Assembly: GCF_019084075.1 (NCBI RefSeq)
Contig: NZ_JAHREN010000001.1
Location: 2,949,501 to 3,013,500, forward strand
Length of the DNA: 64,000 bases
Direction: 5' to 3'
From: Siccirubricoccus sp. G192
GTDB lineage: Bacteria > Pseudomonadota > Alphaproteobacteria > Acetobacterales > Acetobacteraceae
The first letter of the stretch is position 1; the number at the start of each line of letters is the position of its first letter. Under the pieces are notes generated by a model. It saw only the letters and a program-made list of their open reading frames with translations, was not told the DNA's origin and did no database searches. The translations under genes were made by a program, and so were the position numbers. Below are positions 17,978 to 27,554 of the stretch, one piece after another.

Positions 17978-18038
17978 GCGGCCACGTTGTCCCACAGGGC
18001 TGCGGGACAACCAAATCAGCGATTTGTCAGGAGGGGGA

Positions 18039-19164
18039 ATGGGATTGGGGTCAGGGAGCCACGCGGCGAGGGGGGGCCGCGCCGGCCGTCGCACCGCGCC
18101 ATGCCGGATTGACCCGGCTGCGGCTGCTGCTGATCGGCTGGGTGATCCTGTATCACCTGGACCTGACATTGGGCGTGACGCAGGGCCTGCCCTGGCTGCG
18201 GCCGGTGCTGGGGGTGGGCTATCTTGGGGTGGATGGCTTCTTCCTGCTCTCCGGCTTCGCGCTCTGGCTGGGCTATGGGGCGCGGCCGCCTGTGGGCCTG
18301 GCGGGGACCCGGCGCTTCCTGCTGCGGCGCATGGCCAAGATCCTGCCGCTGCACCTGCTGGCGCTGGTGGCCCTGGCGGCGCTGGTCGGGTTGGCCATGG
18401 CCTTGGGGGTGGCGATCCGCGACCCGGAACGGTTCGGACTCGGCGACTTCCTGCTGCAACTCCTGCTGGTGAATGCCTGGGAAACCACCAGCCGGCATTC
18501 CTGGAATTACCCGTCCTGGGCGCTATCGGTGGAATGGGCCGGATACCTGGCCTTTCCGCTGGTGCTTGCGGCGCTGCTGCGGCTGCCGCGGCGGCTGGTG
18601 CCGGCGGTGCCGCTGCTGGCGTTTGCGGGCCTCTGGGCCCTGGCCAATGCGGTGCCGCAGATCGGGCTGAACCACACCGTGCATCTTGGCCTGTTGCGCT
18701 TCGGTCTGGAATTCTGTGGTGGACTCGCACTGGGGCGGCTCGCGACCGAGGGGCGGCTTCGGCCAAGCCTGGTATTGGCCGCGGGGCTGGCGCTGCCCTT
18801 GGGGCTGGCGCTCCGCCAGGACGCGCTGACCGTGGCGGGGCTTGCCGCGCTGATGCTGGGGATCTGGCAGCATGCCGCCTGGCAGGCGGAGCCGGCGCGG
18901 CCGGACCTGCTGCTGCGGCTCGGCGACGCCTCCTTCGGGGTCTATCTCTGCTGGGTCTTCATCGAGGCGGCGCTGGTCGGGCTGCTGCGGCAGATCGACC
19001 CGGGCCTCGCCGGTCGCATTCTGCTGATGGCAGGCGGCTTCCTGGCGAATCTCCTGGCCGGCTGGCTGGCCTGCCGCTTCGTGGAAACGCCGGCGCATCG
19101 CTGGATCCTGCAGCGGGCGGCACCGGCGCCAAGCGGCAGGCTGGCACGTAGCGCGGCGGAATAG
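18039..19164 (+). CDS. Acyltransferase family 3 protein, probable +1 frameshift near the N-terminus
   Basis: The frame encoding LRLLLIGWVILYHLDL to the C-terminal CRFVETPAHRW is a typical multi-pass acyltransferase-3 protein, with His after the first helix and the late SFGVYLCWVF motif. That frame has no ATG or GTG near its beginning; the nearest candidate is TTG at 18109. An ATG at 18039 with an excellent AGGAGGGGG ribosome site lies in the next frame. Deleting one base from the G7 run at 18070-18076 joins the two and gives 374 residues. Its role is probably polysaccharide O-acylation. It is either a consensus error, as at seven other sites here, or a phase-variable tract. Confidence 0.75.
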
Positions 19165-19172
19165 CGCCGCGG

Positions 19173-20079
19173 TCAGCCCAGCGCGGCGCGCAGTTCGGGA
19201 TAGGGCGCCGAATCCTCACCCGGCTGCAGCCGCCACCAGCCGCCATGCGTATAGGTCCAGAGCGTCGCCGGCAGCCGGAGCCGACGCAGCACCGGCAGGC
19301 TGGCGCGGAGATCGGCGGCCAGGGCGGCGCGGTCCTCGGCATGCGCCTGCGGGCCGCCGAGTTCGGTCACCAGCACCGGCAGCCGGTGCCGGTCCCGCCA
19401 CGCCGCCATATCGGCGAAGCGGGCCTGCACCGCACCCGCATCGCCGCCGGCATAGTCATGCACTTCGGCAATGGTATTGCGGTCGGCGGGTGGCGTGGCC
19501 TCCAGCAGGGAGGCGGCGCTGCACCATTCGTGACCGCCCCACATCAGCGTGTGGCGCGGCGCGGCGCGGCGGAGCGCGGCCAGCAGCCGGTCGCGCATCG
19601 GCAGCCAGGTGGCGGTATCGGGGAAGGCGGGTTCGTTCAGCGGGGCCAGCACCACCTGCGCCGGGTCGGTCTCGGCGCCGAAATAGGCCGCGCGGGTGGC
19701 GAGTGCCGCCCAGTCCCGCTCCCCCCCAGGGATTGCTGTGGTGGAAGCTGTCGGCCAGGCCGAGCAGCACCGGCAAACCCGCCGCCACCGCGTCCTGCAC
19801 CGCCTGGCGATACATGGCCAGAATCCCGCGCGAATCGCCGGTCTGCGCCGCCTCCGGCAGGAACATGCGGGCATGGTCGAAGCCGGCCGCGCGGAAGCCT
19901 CGCCACCAGGCGGGGCCAAGCCGGCGTGGCTGGCTGTCGCGGGCGATGGTGAACCAACGCTCCAGATTGGCGCCGAGCCGCAGCCCGGCGAGCCGGCTGC
20001 GAAGATCAGCCGGCTGCGCCGCGGCAAGGCCGGGCAGGAGCAGGGGGCTGGCCAGCAGGGCGCGGCGCGGCAGGGTCAT
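19173..20079 (-). pseudogene. GH5-like (cellulase family) secreted glycanase, frameshifted at a C7 run
   Basis: The N-terminal frame gives a signal peptide (TLPRRALLASPLLLPGLAAA) and the GH5 start LRLGANLERWF, continuing to LGLADSFHHSNPWG. The second frame continues ERDWAALATRAAYFG with the acid/base Glu in APLNEPAF, HEW in WGGHEWCSAAS, and the nucleophile Glu in VLVTELGG. Removing one base from 19721-19727 joins them seamlessly (301 residues). The reconstructed enzyme would trim or release polymer in the periplasm or outside, a common partner in exopolysaccharide loci. Its ATG overlaps the TGA of the GT2 gene (ATGA). I favour an intact gene with a base-calling error. Confidence 0.8.
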
Positions 20080-21021
20080 GTTGCGCTTCCGAGCAGGCCG
20101 GGCGAGAGCCGGCCCCGCAGGTAGCCGAGGTTATAGGCGGCGCCGCAGCGCGCCCGCAGCAGGGCCGGCGAGCCGCTGGGCCAGAGCAGCAGCGGCGCCT
20201 GCACCGCCAGCCGCAGCGCGGCGCCCGGCGCCCGGCCGAGCCCGCCGCCGCGGCGGTCGCGCAATGCATCGGTCGCGCCTTGCCAGAGCAGGCGGCTGAG
20301 CAGCCAGGCCGGCCGCAGCCGCTCCCGCTGGATGCTGTGCCGCACCGTGGCGGCACCATCATAGAAGGCGCGGTGGCCGCGGGCGCGGAGTTGGCCCACC
20401 ACCTCCACCTCCTCGCCCGAGAGCAGCCGGTTGCCGATGCGGCCAAGCGCCTCCGGGAAGCCGCCGATCTCGCGCAGCGGTGCCGCGGCGAAAGCCATAT
20501 TGGCGCCGTAGATATCCACCCCCGCCGGCAGGTCCTGCCCGACCTCCCCGAAGCCTGCCCATTCCACGATGGTGAGCACGCCGCGCAGCGCCGGCGGCCA
20601 CCAGTCCGGCAGCGGCGCTTCCCAGGCCGGCAGGATACGCCCCCCCCAGCGCGGCTCCCGCTTCGGGCAGGATGGCGATGCGGGCGAGCAGGGCGGCGGC
20701 CCAGCCGGGCTCCGCCACCGCATCGTCATCCAGATAGGCCACCCAGGGCGCGCGGGCGGCGGCGAGGCCGAGGTTGCGGGCGAGACTGAGCCCCGGCGCC
20801 TCCGCCCGCAGCAGCCGCGCCCCATGCCGGGCGGCGAGGCCGGCGATCGCCGTCGCGGCAGCGGGTGGCGAGGCGCTGTCCACCACCAGCAGCTCGAAAT
20901 CGCGGCGGGACTGGGCGGCGAGGCCGGCCAGGCAGGCGCCGAGGTAATCCGGCCGCGCATGGGTGCAGAGGATCACGCTGAGCACCGGCGCCGCCGATGG
21001 GACAAGGTTTGGCGCCGGCAT
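20076..21021 (-). pseudogene. Family 2 glycosyltransferase, frameshifted at a C8 run
   Basis: The first frame, from the ATG at 21021, has LSVILCTHARPDYL, ELLVVDSASPP, and the metal-binding DDD of WVAYLDDDAVAEPGW, typical of GT-A inverting enzymes. It runs to ALGG. The second frame continues GRILPAWEAPLPDWWPP, then IYGANMAFAAAPLREIGGFP (the ED-like acceptor region, with SGEEVEVV further on). Removing one base in 20640-20647 yields a 314-residue protein. It would add a sugar from a nucleotide donor to the lipid-linked repeat. It starts 8 bp after the small 94-residue gene and overlaps the GH5 gene by four bases. Confidence 0.82.
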
Positions 21022-21028
21022 GCGCGGC

Positions 21029-21313
21029 TCAGCCGAAGCGGAAGGCGCCGGGGATCGAAGCCGGAGCCTCCGCGGCGGCATTGCCGGGCTGCTGCGCCTG
21101 TGCCTGCGCCTCCTTCATCCGGCTCTCGATCTGCTTGAGCAGGCCCATGATGCCATTGGCCAGCGCCGGCAGCTGCACCAGCGGCATGACGAGCTGGCCG
21201 GCGGCGACCGGCTTTCCGTCCGGCCCGGTCTGGGCCAGGGTCAGGCGGGCGACGCCGTGGGTGACGCTGGCATCGAGGATGCCATCGGCGAAGATCGTGC
21301 GCGCATCGGCCAT
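21029..21313 (-). CDS. Small conserved-looking protein of unknown function (94 aa)
   Basis: The protein begins MADARTIFADGILDASVTHG. It has a beta-rich N-terminal half (ARLTLAQTGPDGKPVAAGQL), a LVMPLVQLPALANGIMGLLKQIE helix, and a polar Ala/Gln/Pro tail. No signal peptide or membrane helix is seen. The strand-strand-helix pattern faintly resembles DUF3467-like proteins, but I cannot assign it. It is sandwiched in one orientation between the HlyD adaptor and the GT2 gene, so it may serve polysaccharide export or its regulation. The start is supported by AGGAGAG upstream. Confidence 0.65.
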   Translation of the reverse strand: MADARTIFADGILDASVTHGVARLTLAQTGPDGKPVAAGQLVMPLVQLPALANGIMGLLKQIESRMKEAQAQAQQPGNAAAEAPASIPGAFRFG

Positions 21314-21391
21314 GGTATGATTCTCTCCTGATCTGTCCGGTTGAACGGAACGGAGCCTACCACCCTCCGGAGGCGACCGCCCCCCCTCGAA

Positions 21392-21418
21392 GGCGGCCGC
21401 TCCGGCTGTCCGGCCGCC
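21392..21418 (-). terminator. Hairpin directly after the hlyD-like stop codon
   Basis: GGCGGCC at 21392-21398 pairs perfectly with GGCCGCC at 21412-21418 around a 13-base loop, touching the stop codon of the adaptor gene. There is no T run, so it is either a weak attenuator or an mRNA-stabilising 3' hairpin between hlyD and the small downstream gene. Confidence 0.3.
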
Positions 21419-22848
21419 TATTGCTCGCGGAAGGCGCGATGGAAGCTGTCGCGGATCGGCTGGGTTATGTAGCGGAAGAAGGTCCGCTCGCCGATCTGGA
21501 CATGCGCCTCCACCGGCATGCCGGGGGTGAGGAAGATATTGGGCAGGCGCTCCAGCTGGTCCCGATCGATCAGGACATAGGCCCGATAGTATTGCTGCCG
21601 CGTCTGGTCATTGGTGGTCACATCGGCGGCGACCCAGGTCACATGCCCGTGCAGGAAGGGCACCAGGCGCTGCTTGAAGGCGGGGAGCCGGATCTCGGTC
21701 CGCAGGCCGGGATAGACCACGTCGATGTCCATGGGCTGGACATTCACCTCGGCGACCAGGCGGTCATTCTCCGGCACCAGATCCATGACGGGGTCGCCGG
21801 GCTTCAACACCGCACCCAAGGTGAAGATGCGGAGGTTGAGCACGGTGCCGGCCTCCGGCGCCAGGATATCCCGCCGGGACTGCACGTCGCTCGCGGCCCG
21901 CAGCCGCTCCTCGGTTTCAGCCAGTTTGCCGCGGACGTCCCGCAACTCGGTCGAGACTTCCTGCATCCGCTGGTCGACCAGTTGCTGTATCTGCTTCTCG
22001 GCTTCCGCGATGCTGGCGTTGGCGCGCTCCACCTGGCCGTTCAGGTCCTCGATGGAGCCCTCCAGCCCGGCCCGGGCACGCTGCACCGCCAGCAATTCCG
22101 GCAGCCGGCCGAGGCCCTGCTGCACCAGGCCGCGCCGCATGGTCTCCTCCTGCCGGATGAATGTGAGTTGCTGGCGCGTGGCGGCCAATTGGCCGCGGGC
22201 GCCGGCGATCACCGCCTGCTGCTGGTCGATCCGCGCCTGGAGCACCTGCACCTGGCTGTTCAGGCTGGCGGTCCGCGCCTCGAACAGCGCCCGCTGGCCG
22301 GTCACGGCATCCATCGCCCGCGGCAACGGGCTGCCCAGCAGGTCGGCGGGGAAGCTGATCTCCTGCGCCCGCGCCATCTCGGCGGAAAGCCGCGCATCCT
22401 GCGCCAGCAGGGCCCAGCGCTGTGCCCGCTGAGTCTCCAGAGTGGCATCGGACTGGATGTCATCGAGCCGCATCAGCACCTGGCCGGCCTCGACCCTGGT
22501 GCCATCGCGGACCAGGATCTCGCGGACGATGCCGCCTTCCAGGTGCTGGATGGTGCGGCGATTGCCCTCCACCTTGATGACGCCAGGGGCGATGGCGGCC
22601 TCGGCCAGAGGAGCCAGCACGGCCCAGGCGCCGAAACCCACGACGAAGATGAGGAAGACAACCAGGCCGAAGATCAGCGGCATGCGGGTGCGGGGCGCCG
22701 GCGCATCCAGCAGCAGGTTGGGCGGATAGGGCGGCAGGACGGAGCCAAGCTCCCTCCGGCCAAGTGGCACGAGCGCCCGGGAGGAGGGCGCCGGGACCAC
22801 AGCGGAGGTCCTGGCGACGGGAACGAGGGTGGGGGATTCGGTGCTCAT
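21418..22848 (-). CDS. HlyD-family periplasmic adaptor subunit of a type I exporter
   Basis: The 476-residue membrane fusion protein has a cytoplasmic N-terminus of about 55 residues and one membrane helix (PLIFGLVVFLIFVVGFGAWA). It has half-lipoyl motifs (VIKVEGNRRTIQHLEGGIV, then EAGTVLNLRIF after the coiled coil), a long alpha-helical hairpin at about 150-330, and the C-terminal RTFFRYITQPIRDSFHRAF typical of PrtE/PrsE proteins. It bridges the ABC transporter to a TolC-type channel, which is not in this window. Its ATG overlaps the TGA of the ABC gene (ATGA), so the two are translationally coupled. Confidence 0.92.
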   Translation of the reverse strand: MSTESPTLVPVARTSAVVPAPSSRALVPLGRRELGSVLPPYPPNLLLDAPAPRTRMPLIFGLVVFLIFVVGFGAWAVLAPLAEAAIAPGVIKVEGNRRTIQHLEGGIVREILVRDGTRVEAGQVLMRLDDIQSDATLETQRAQRWALLAQDARLSAEMARAQEISFPADLLGSPLPRAMDAVTGQRALFEARTASLNSQVQVLQARIDQQQAVIAGARGQLAATRQQLTFIRQEETMRRGLVQQGLGRLPELLAVQRARAGLEGSIEDLNGQVERANASIAEAEKQIQQLVDQRMQEVSTELRDVRGKLAETEERLRAASDVQSRRDILAPEAGTVLNLRIFTLGAVLKPGDPVMDLVPENDRLVAEVNVQPMDIDVVYPGLRTEIRLPAFKQRLVPFLHGHVTWVAADVTTNDQTRQQYYRAYVLIDRDQLERLPNIFLTPGMPVEAHVQIGERTFFRYITQPIRDSFHRAFREQ

Positions 22849-24614
22849 CGGGCGGCGCCGGCTCCTTCCAGGCGAACGCTGGCGGGGGCCGCTGGCACCT
22901 CCGCCGGGCGCGATTGGGTCATCAGGCGCTTCAGCACCTCGGCGCGCGGGCCGAACATTTCCATGGCGCCGTCCTTCAGTAGCAGGATCTTGTCCACGCC
23001 CTGCACCAGGGTCGGCCGGTGGGACACCAGCACGACGGTGGTGCCCTGTTCCTTCAGCCGTTCCAGGGCACGCAGCAATTGCGCCTCGGAATCGCCGTCC
23101 AGGTTGCTGTTCGGCTCGTCCAGCACCACGAATTTCGGCCGGCCGAACATGGCGCGGGCCAGGCCGATCAACTGCCGCTGGCCGCCCGAGAGATACTGGC
23201 CGCCATCGCCGATCTCGGTCTCGTAACCATTCGGCAGGCGCAGGATCATCTCATGGCAGCCGGCGAGCATGGCGGCCTCATAGACATTGTCCGGCGTCGC
23301 CTCGGCCATGCGGGCGATATTGCCGAAGACGGTGCCGTCGAAGAGTTCCACGTCCTGCGGCAGGTAGCCGACATGGCGGCCGAAATCCTCGCGCAGCCAC
23401 TGGTAGACATCGGCGCCGTCCAGCCGGACCGTGCCCGCCGAGGCCGGCAGGGTGCCGATCAGCAGCCGGATCAGCGTGGTCTTGCCGGCGGCGGAAGGAC
23501 CGATGATCGCCAGGCTCTCGCCGGCGGAGAGGCTGAAATTCACCCCCTTGATCATCGCCACGCCCTGGCCCGGGAAGGCATAGGAGACGCGCTCCACCGA
23601 AAGCTGGCCAGTGGGTTCGGGCAGTGGCAGGCCGGGCGGCCGCAGCCGGGGCAGGGCCAGGAAGGACTGCAGGCGGCGGAAGGACTGGCGCGCCTGCACC
23701 AACTGCTTCCAGCCGCCGATCATCTGCTCCACCGGCGCCAGCGCCCGGCCCATGATGATGGAGCCGGCGATGGAGGCGCCCGAGGTCAGCTCCTGCAGCA
23801 GCACCAGATAGGCGCCGACGCCCAGGATCGCGATCTGGACGGCGAGGCGGAAGAATTTGGTGGCGGCGACCAGCATGGCGGCGCGGTCCGCGGCGCGCTG
23901 CTGCGGCTCGGTCATCGCGGCGACGGATTCCCGCCAGCGGCCGATGACCGAGGGCAGCATGCCCATGCTGTCGATCACCTCGGCATTGCGGGAGATGGCA
24001 TCGGCCCGGCGCTGCGAGGACATCGCCGCGGTATTCGCTTCCTTCAGCAGCTTCGAGGTCGAAAGCTCGCTGGTGAGGGTCAGCCCGAACAGGAGGAAGG
24101 CACCGCCCAGGGCGATCCAGCCCATCACCGGGTGCAGCAGGAAGATCACGGCGATATAGATCGGCACCCAGGGCACGTCATAGAGCGAGAGCGCCCCGGG
24201 CGAGCCGAGATAGCCGCGGCAGACCGCCAGGTCGCGCAGCGCCTCCATCCGGTAGGGCCGGCCGCGCAGCGTGCTCTCGATGGCCCGGACGAAGCTCTCC
24301 GGCGCCACCCGATGCTCGACCCAGGTGCCGAGCCGCTGCATGACTTGGCCGCGCACCGCTTCGAGCAGCGCCAGCACGAAGACCGCGGCGCCGGCGATGA
24401 GGGAGAGATAGAGCAGGGTATCCAGGACACGGGTGGCCAGCACCCGGTCGAAGACCTGCATCATGTAGATCGAGGTGGTCAGTTGCAGCAGGTTCACCAC
24501 CCCGCTGAACACGCCCACCAACAGGAACTGCTTGCGGCAGGCGCGCAATGCCCGGCGCAGCGGGGTTTCCGTTGCGGGATCGAGGCCCGAAAGGGCAAGG
24601 CGGGTTCCGGACAT
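22845..24614 (-). CDS. Type I secretion ABC transporter permease/ATPase (PrtD/PrsD-like)
   Basis: The 589-residue fused permease and ATPase has six membrane helices in the first 310 residues. The nucleotide-binding domain carries Walker A GPSAAGKT (Lys378), signature LSGGQ from 475, Walker B FVVLDEPNSNLD (Asp499) and the switch His in LVSHRP. It lacks the N-terminal C39-like domain of HlyB, placing it in the PrtD branch, which in rhizobia exports glycanases and adhesins. In this locus it could export polysaccharide-modifying proteins. The adjacent GH5 protein has its own Sec signal and is therefore probably not the substrate. Confidence 0.92.
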   Translation of the reverse strand: MSGTRLALSGLDPATETPLRRALRACRKQFLLVGVFSGVVNLLQLTTSIYMMQVFDRVLATRVLDTLLYLSLIAGAAVFVLALLEAVRGQVMQRLGTWVEHRVAPESFVRAIESTLRGRPYRMEALRDLAVCRGYLGSPGALSLYDVPWVPIYIAVIFLLHPVMGWIALGGAFLLFGLTLTSELSTSKLLKEANTAAMSSQRRADAISRNAEVIDSMGMLPSVIGRWRESVAAMTEPQQRAADRAAMLVAATKFFRLAVQIAILGVGAYLVLLQELTSGASIAGSIIMGRALAPVEQMIGGWKQLVQARQSFRRLQSFLALPRLRPPGLPLPEPTGQLSVERVSYAFPGQGVAMIKGVNFSLSAGESLAIIGPSAAGKTTLIRLLIGTLPASAGTVRLDGADVYQWLREDFGRHVGYLPQDVELFDGTVFGNIARMAEATPDNVYEAAMLAGCHEMILRLPNGYETEIGDGGQYLSGGQRQLIGLARAMFGRPKFVVLDEPNSNLDGDSEAQLLRALERLKEQGTTVVLVSHRPTLVQGVDKILLLKDGAMEMFGPRAEVLKRLMTQSRPAEVPAAPASVRLEGAGAAR

Positions 24615-24617
24615 GCG

Positions 24618-25067
24618 TCAGCCTGCCAAGAGGCCGGAAATTCCGGCCAGGGTTTCGGGGTGCTGCATCAGCCACCAGCCGGCCGCCGCGGCCAGCGCCA
24701 GGGCGACCAGATTGGCCAGGACCAGCCGCAGGAAGCCCGGCGGGGGCCGCAGACGGCCGAGATGTTCCGTAACCGCGTCGCGCCGCACCTGCTCCACCGT
24801 ATTGTGCAGGTAGCGGAACGAGAAATCGCTCAGCGCGGCCGTGGCTTCCTGCCGGAGCCGGGCGATTGCCTCCGGCGTCACGGGCTCCTGCCGCTCGGCA
24901 GCAAGGCCGAAGGCCAGCAGGTCGGTCGTCCGCTCCGCCTCGCCGCGGCCCTGCCGGAAGGCTGCGAAGTCGAGTGGGCTATCGGTCATCGTACGGGGGC
25001 TGCCGGCTTCCGTTTTGCCAAGCTCTGGTCGGCCAAGGTCTGGTCTGATCGTCTCGATGGTTGCCAT
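24618..25067 (-). CDS. Single-span membrane protein of unknown function
   Basis: The 149-residue protein has a hydrophilic N-terminal region (RQGRGEAERTTDLLAFG), a helix-rich middle (EAIARLRQEATAALSDFSF), and one C-terminal membrane helix (LVLANLVALALAAAAGWWL at about 118-136). The topology suggests a cytoplasmic domain anchored by its tail. The start at 25067 has GGAG eight bases upstream; an internal ATG at 24989 is possible. It is the first gene of the minus-strand transcript that continues three bases later into the type I exporter genes. No family recognised. Confidence 0.6.
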   Translation of the reverse strand: MATIETIRPDLGRPELGKTEAGSPRTMTDSPLDFAAFRQGRGEAERTTDLLAFGLAAERQEPVTPEAIARLRQEATAALSDFSFRYLHNTVEQVRRDAVTEHLGRLRPPPGFLRLVLANLVALALAAAAGWWLMQHPETLAGISGLLAG

Positions 25068-25505
25068 TCTTTGGCTCCGGTTTCGAACTCAGGGCTGCGC
25101 CGCCGCCTGGATGGCCGGCCAGCGACGCTTCCGCCCGCCGCCCGCCGAACCGTCGCGGCCGGTGATCCGCTGCAAGGAATGGGCCCTGCTGCCGCACCCC
25201 GGGGCGCCCGAGGCTGTGCGAGCGGCGCAGATGCACCCTATGGTTGGAATACGTCCTCGCATGGCACTCAATTGCAAGCTCTTTCGACAAGTCGCAGAAA
25301 TCGATACTCAACCGACATCTTGTTCCTAAGTACCTCCAGCCGTCATCCATCAAGAGTCTTTCGCGCCCGAAACATTATCGCGAGCGGCATGCAACACACC
25401 TGCCGGCATATCGCCGCGGAAATGACGGATCGTGAATGTTGCACATTGACCGACCCATCCTGGCCCGTGGTAGCAAACCCCGGGCGGGTGAATAGCGGGT
25501 GAAAC
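25068..25505. other. 438-bp divergent intergenic region, lower GC
   Basis: No gene is supported here. GC falls clearly between about 25230 and 25450, as expected for a divergent promoter region serving the exporter transcript and the beta-barrel gene. A perfect 7-bp inverted repeat (TGCAACA at 25390-25396 and TGTTGCA at 25437-25443, 40 bases apart) might be an operator. No convincing -35/-10 pair could be fixed by eye. Confidence 0.5.
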
Positions 25506-26767
25506 ATGGCGATGCGGTTGCCGGGACATGTTGCCTGGGCACTGGTTCTTGGTTGGGTGCCGGTGGTGGGGGCATCGGCGCAGAGCGTCGTGCCACGTGA
25601 CGTCGAACGGGGGGTCACGGTCGAATCGCGGCCGCGGCGCGACTACGACCCCCTGGGCGTGCGACTCGGCGGCTTCCGGCTGGATGCTGCGGCGGAGGCG
25701 GGACTCGGCTGGGACAGCAACCTGTTCGGCCGTGAGCGCAACATCAGGTCCGATGGCTTCGCGACCCAAAGTGGCAGCCTTTCGCTGGATAGCGACTGGA
25801 GCACGCATGCGGTCGGTGTCTCCGGCAATGTCGATGCCCGGCAATATTTCCGCGAAAGCAGCCTGGATTGGACGGATTGGAATGTAGGCGGCTTCGGCCG
25901 CTACGACTTCTCGGCCGATACCAATGTCGATGCCCGCTACCGGCACTACAGGCAGCACCTGGACGTCTACAACTTCGACGTGCAGACCGCCGGCATCTCG
26001 CAGCCCGTGCCCTATGATTCCGATGAGGTGCAGGTCACCGGCGTCACCCGGTTCAACCGGGTCGGCCTGCTCGGCACCGGAACCTACCGCACCTACCGCT
26101 TCCAGGACACGACCCTGGCCGGTGTTCCGCAGCCGGTTTCGAACAATGATTTCGACACCGTCATCGGCGCGGTGGGCACCACCTATGCCTTCGCGCCCGG
26201 CCGCCACATCACCGGCGTCGTCCGGGTGCAGGATATCAACTACACCAAAAGCGTCTCGAACGGCCGGGACAGCTTCACCTGGGAGGCGCTGGTCGGCTTC
26301 CAGTATGATTTCGACGGGGTATGGCAGGGGCGGCTTGCCTTTGGCTGGCGCCAGCGCGACTACCGCAGCCCAACCATCAAGACGCTGGAAGGGCCGGCGG
26401 TGGAAGGGCAGCTCACCTGGTCGCCGAGCCTGCTCACCACCGTCAGCTTCAATGTGGCGCGCACCATCGAGGAATCCATCCGGCTCGATGCGGTGAGCTA
26501 CCAGCGCACCACGGCAGCGGCCCGGGTGGACCACGAATATCTCCGCAATGTCATCCTCGGCGCCGATTGCGGGCCGATCGCCGCGAATACAGCAGCCCGA
26601 ACCAGACCGCGACCGACGGCGTCGCCACGCTCAGCGCCCGTTACCTGCTGAACCGCAACATGGCGGTGTTGGGCTCCTATTCCTTCTACAAGCGCCTGGA
26701 GTCGAGCGGCGGCGTCCCCGAATATGACCGCAACCTGCTCCAGCTCCGGCTGCGGATCGCCCTCTGA
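25506..26767 (+). pseudogene. Outer-membrane beta-barrel protein (BBP2-like) with apparent one-base deletion
   Basis: A signal peptide (GHVAWALVLGWVPVVGASAQ) is followed by a long run of amphipathic strands ending in aromatic residues, as in the beta-barrel proteins that accompany alphaproteobacterial exopolysaccharide loci. The first frame stops at 26651 after non-barrel sequence. The downstream frame supplies the missing strands REYSSPNQTATDGVATLSAR and YLLNRNMAVLGSYSF and ends RLRIAL, with no terminal Phe. The break lies at about 26560-26590, where one base seems to be missing; repair gives about 420 residues. It probably forms an outer-membrane pore or anchor for polymer secretion. Confidence 0.72.
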
Positions 26768-27519
26768 TCGGACCCGCCCCCGCAATCCGCCTGCTTGGCC
26801 TCGATTTCGCCGACCTGACGCTGGAGGCCGTGCTGGGGCGGCTGGCGGCGCGGCCGGCGGAGGCGCCTTTCGCCTTCCTGGTCACGCCCAATGCCGACCA
26901 CCTGATCCGGCTGGCGCGGGAGCCGGGGCTCGCGCCGCTCTATGCCGGGGCCGCCATGCGGCTGCTGGACAGCCGGGTGGTCGCGCGGCTGGCGCGACTG
27001 CTCGGCCTGCCGGCACCCGCCGTGGTGCCGGGCAGCGACCTGACGGCGGCGCTCTTCGAAAGGGTGATCCGGCCCGAGGACCCGGTGGCGATCCTGGGCG
27101 GCTCCATCGGGACGGCGGCGGCGCTGGCGGCGCGGTTCGGCCTCCGGCGCCTTGCCCATCACGACCCGCCGATGGGATTCGACCGGGACCCGGCGGCGCT
27201 GGAGGCGGCGATCGGCTTCCTGGAGGCCAATCCCGCCCGCTTCACCTTCCTTGCCGTCGGCTCGCCGCGGCAGGAGGTGGTGGCGCGGGCCCTGGTGGAA
27301 CGCGGTCGGGCACGCGGCATCGGGCTTTGCATTGGTGCGAGCCTGCTGTTCCTGACCGGGGCGGAGCGCCGTGCACCGCTTCCGGTGCAGCGGGCCGGGC
27401 TGGAATGGGCCTGGCGGCTGGCGCAGGACCCGCGCCGCCTGGCCCGGCGCTACCTCGTGGACGACCCGGCGATCCTCGGCCTGTTGTGGCGGGAGGCAAG
27501 GCAGCGGCGCGGCACCTGA
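26764..27519 (+). CDS. WecG/TagA/CpsF-family glycosyltransferase, probable CTG start
   Basis: The GT26 fold is clear: FLVTPNADHLIRLAREPGL, LLDSRVVARLARLLG, VPGSDLTAALFE, ILGGSIGTAAALAARFG, GSPRQEVVARAL and GLCIGASLLFLTGAERRAP. These enzymes transfer ManNAc or related sugars to lipid-linked acceptors. The conserved N-terminal strand (IRLLGLDFADLTLEAVLGRL) lies upstream of the first ATG/GTG/TTG codon (GTG 26830). The frame suggests initiation at CTG 26764-26766, overlapping the barrel gene's TGA as CTGA; a CTG at 26791 is an alternative. The full length of 251 residues fits the family. Confidence 0.82.
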   Translation: MIGPAPAIRLLGLDFADLTLEAVLGRLAARPAEAPFAFLVTPNADHLIRLAREPGLAPLYAGAAMRLLDSRVVARLARLLGLPAPAVVPGSDLTAALFERVIRPEDPVAILGGSIGTAAALAARFGLRRLAHHDPPMGFDRDPAALEAAIGFLEANPARFTFLAVGSPRQEVVARALVERGRARGIGLCIGASLLFLTGAERRAPLPVQRAGLEWAWRLAQDPRRLARRYLVDDPAILGLLWREARQRRGT

Positions 27520-27554
27520 GCCGCGATGGCTGATCCGGGCCTTGTGCCCCCTGG

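Noticed and set aside
18666..18766. Upstream extension of the Wzy/ligase-like gene to 18766 (713 codons)
   Set aside because: The extra 263 codons are Pro/Ala/Arg-rich, have no homology-like features and lie across the divergent acyltransferase gene.
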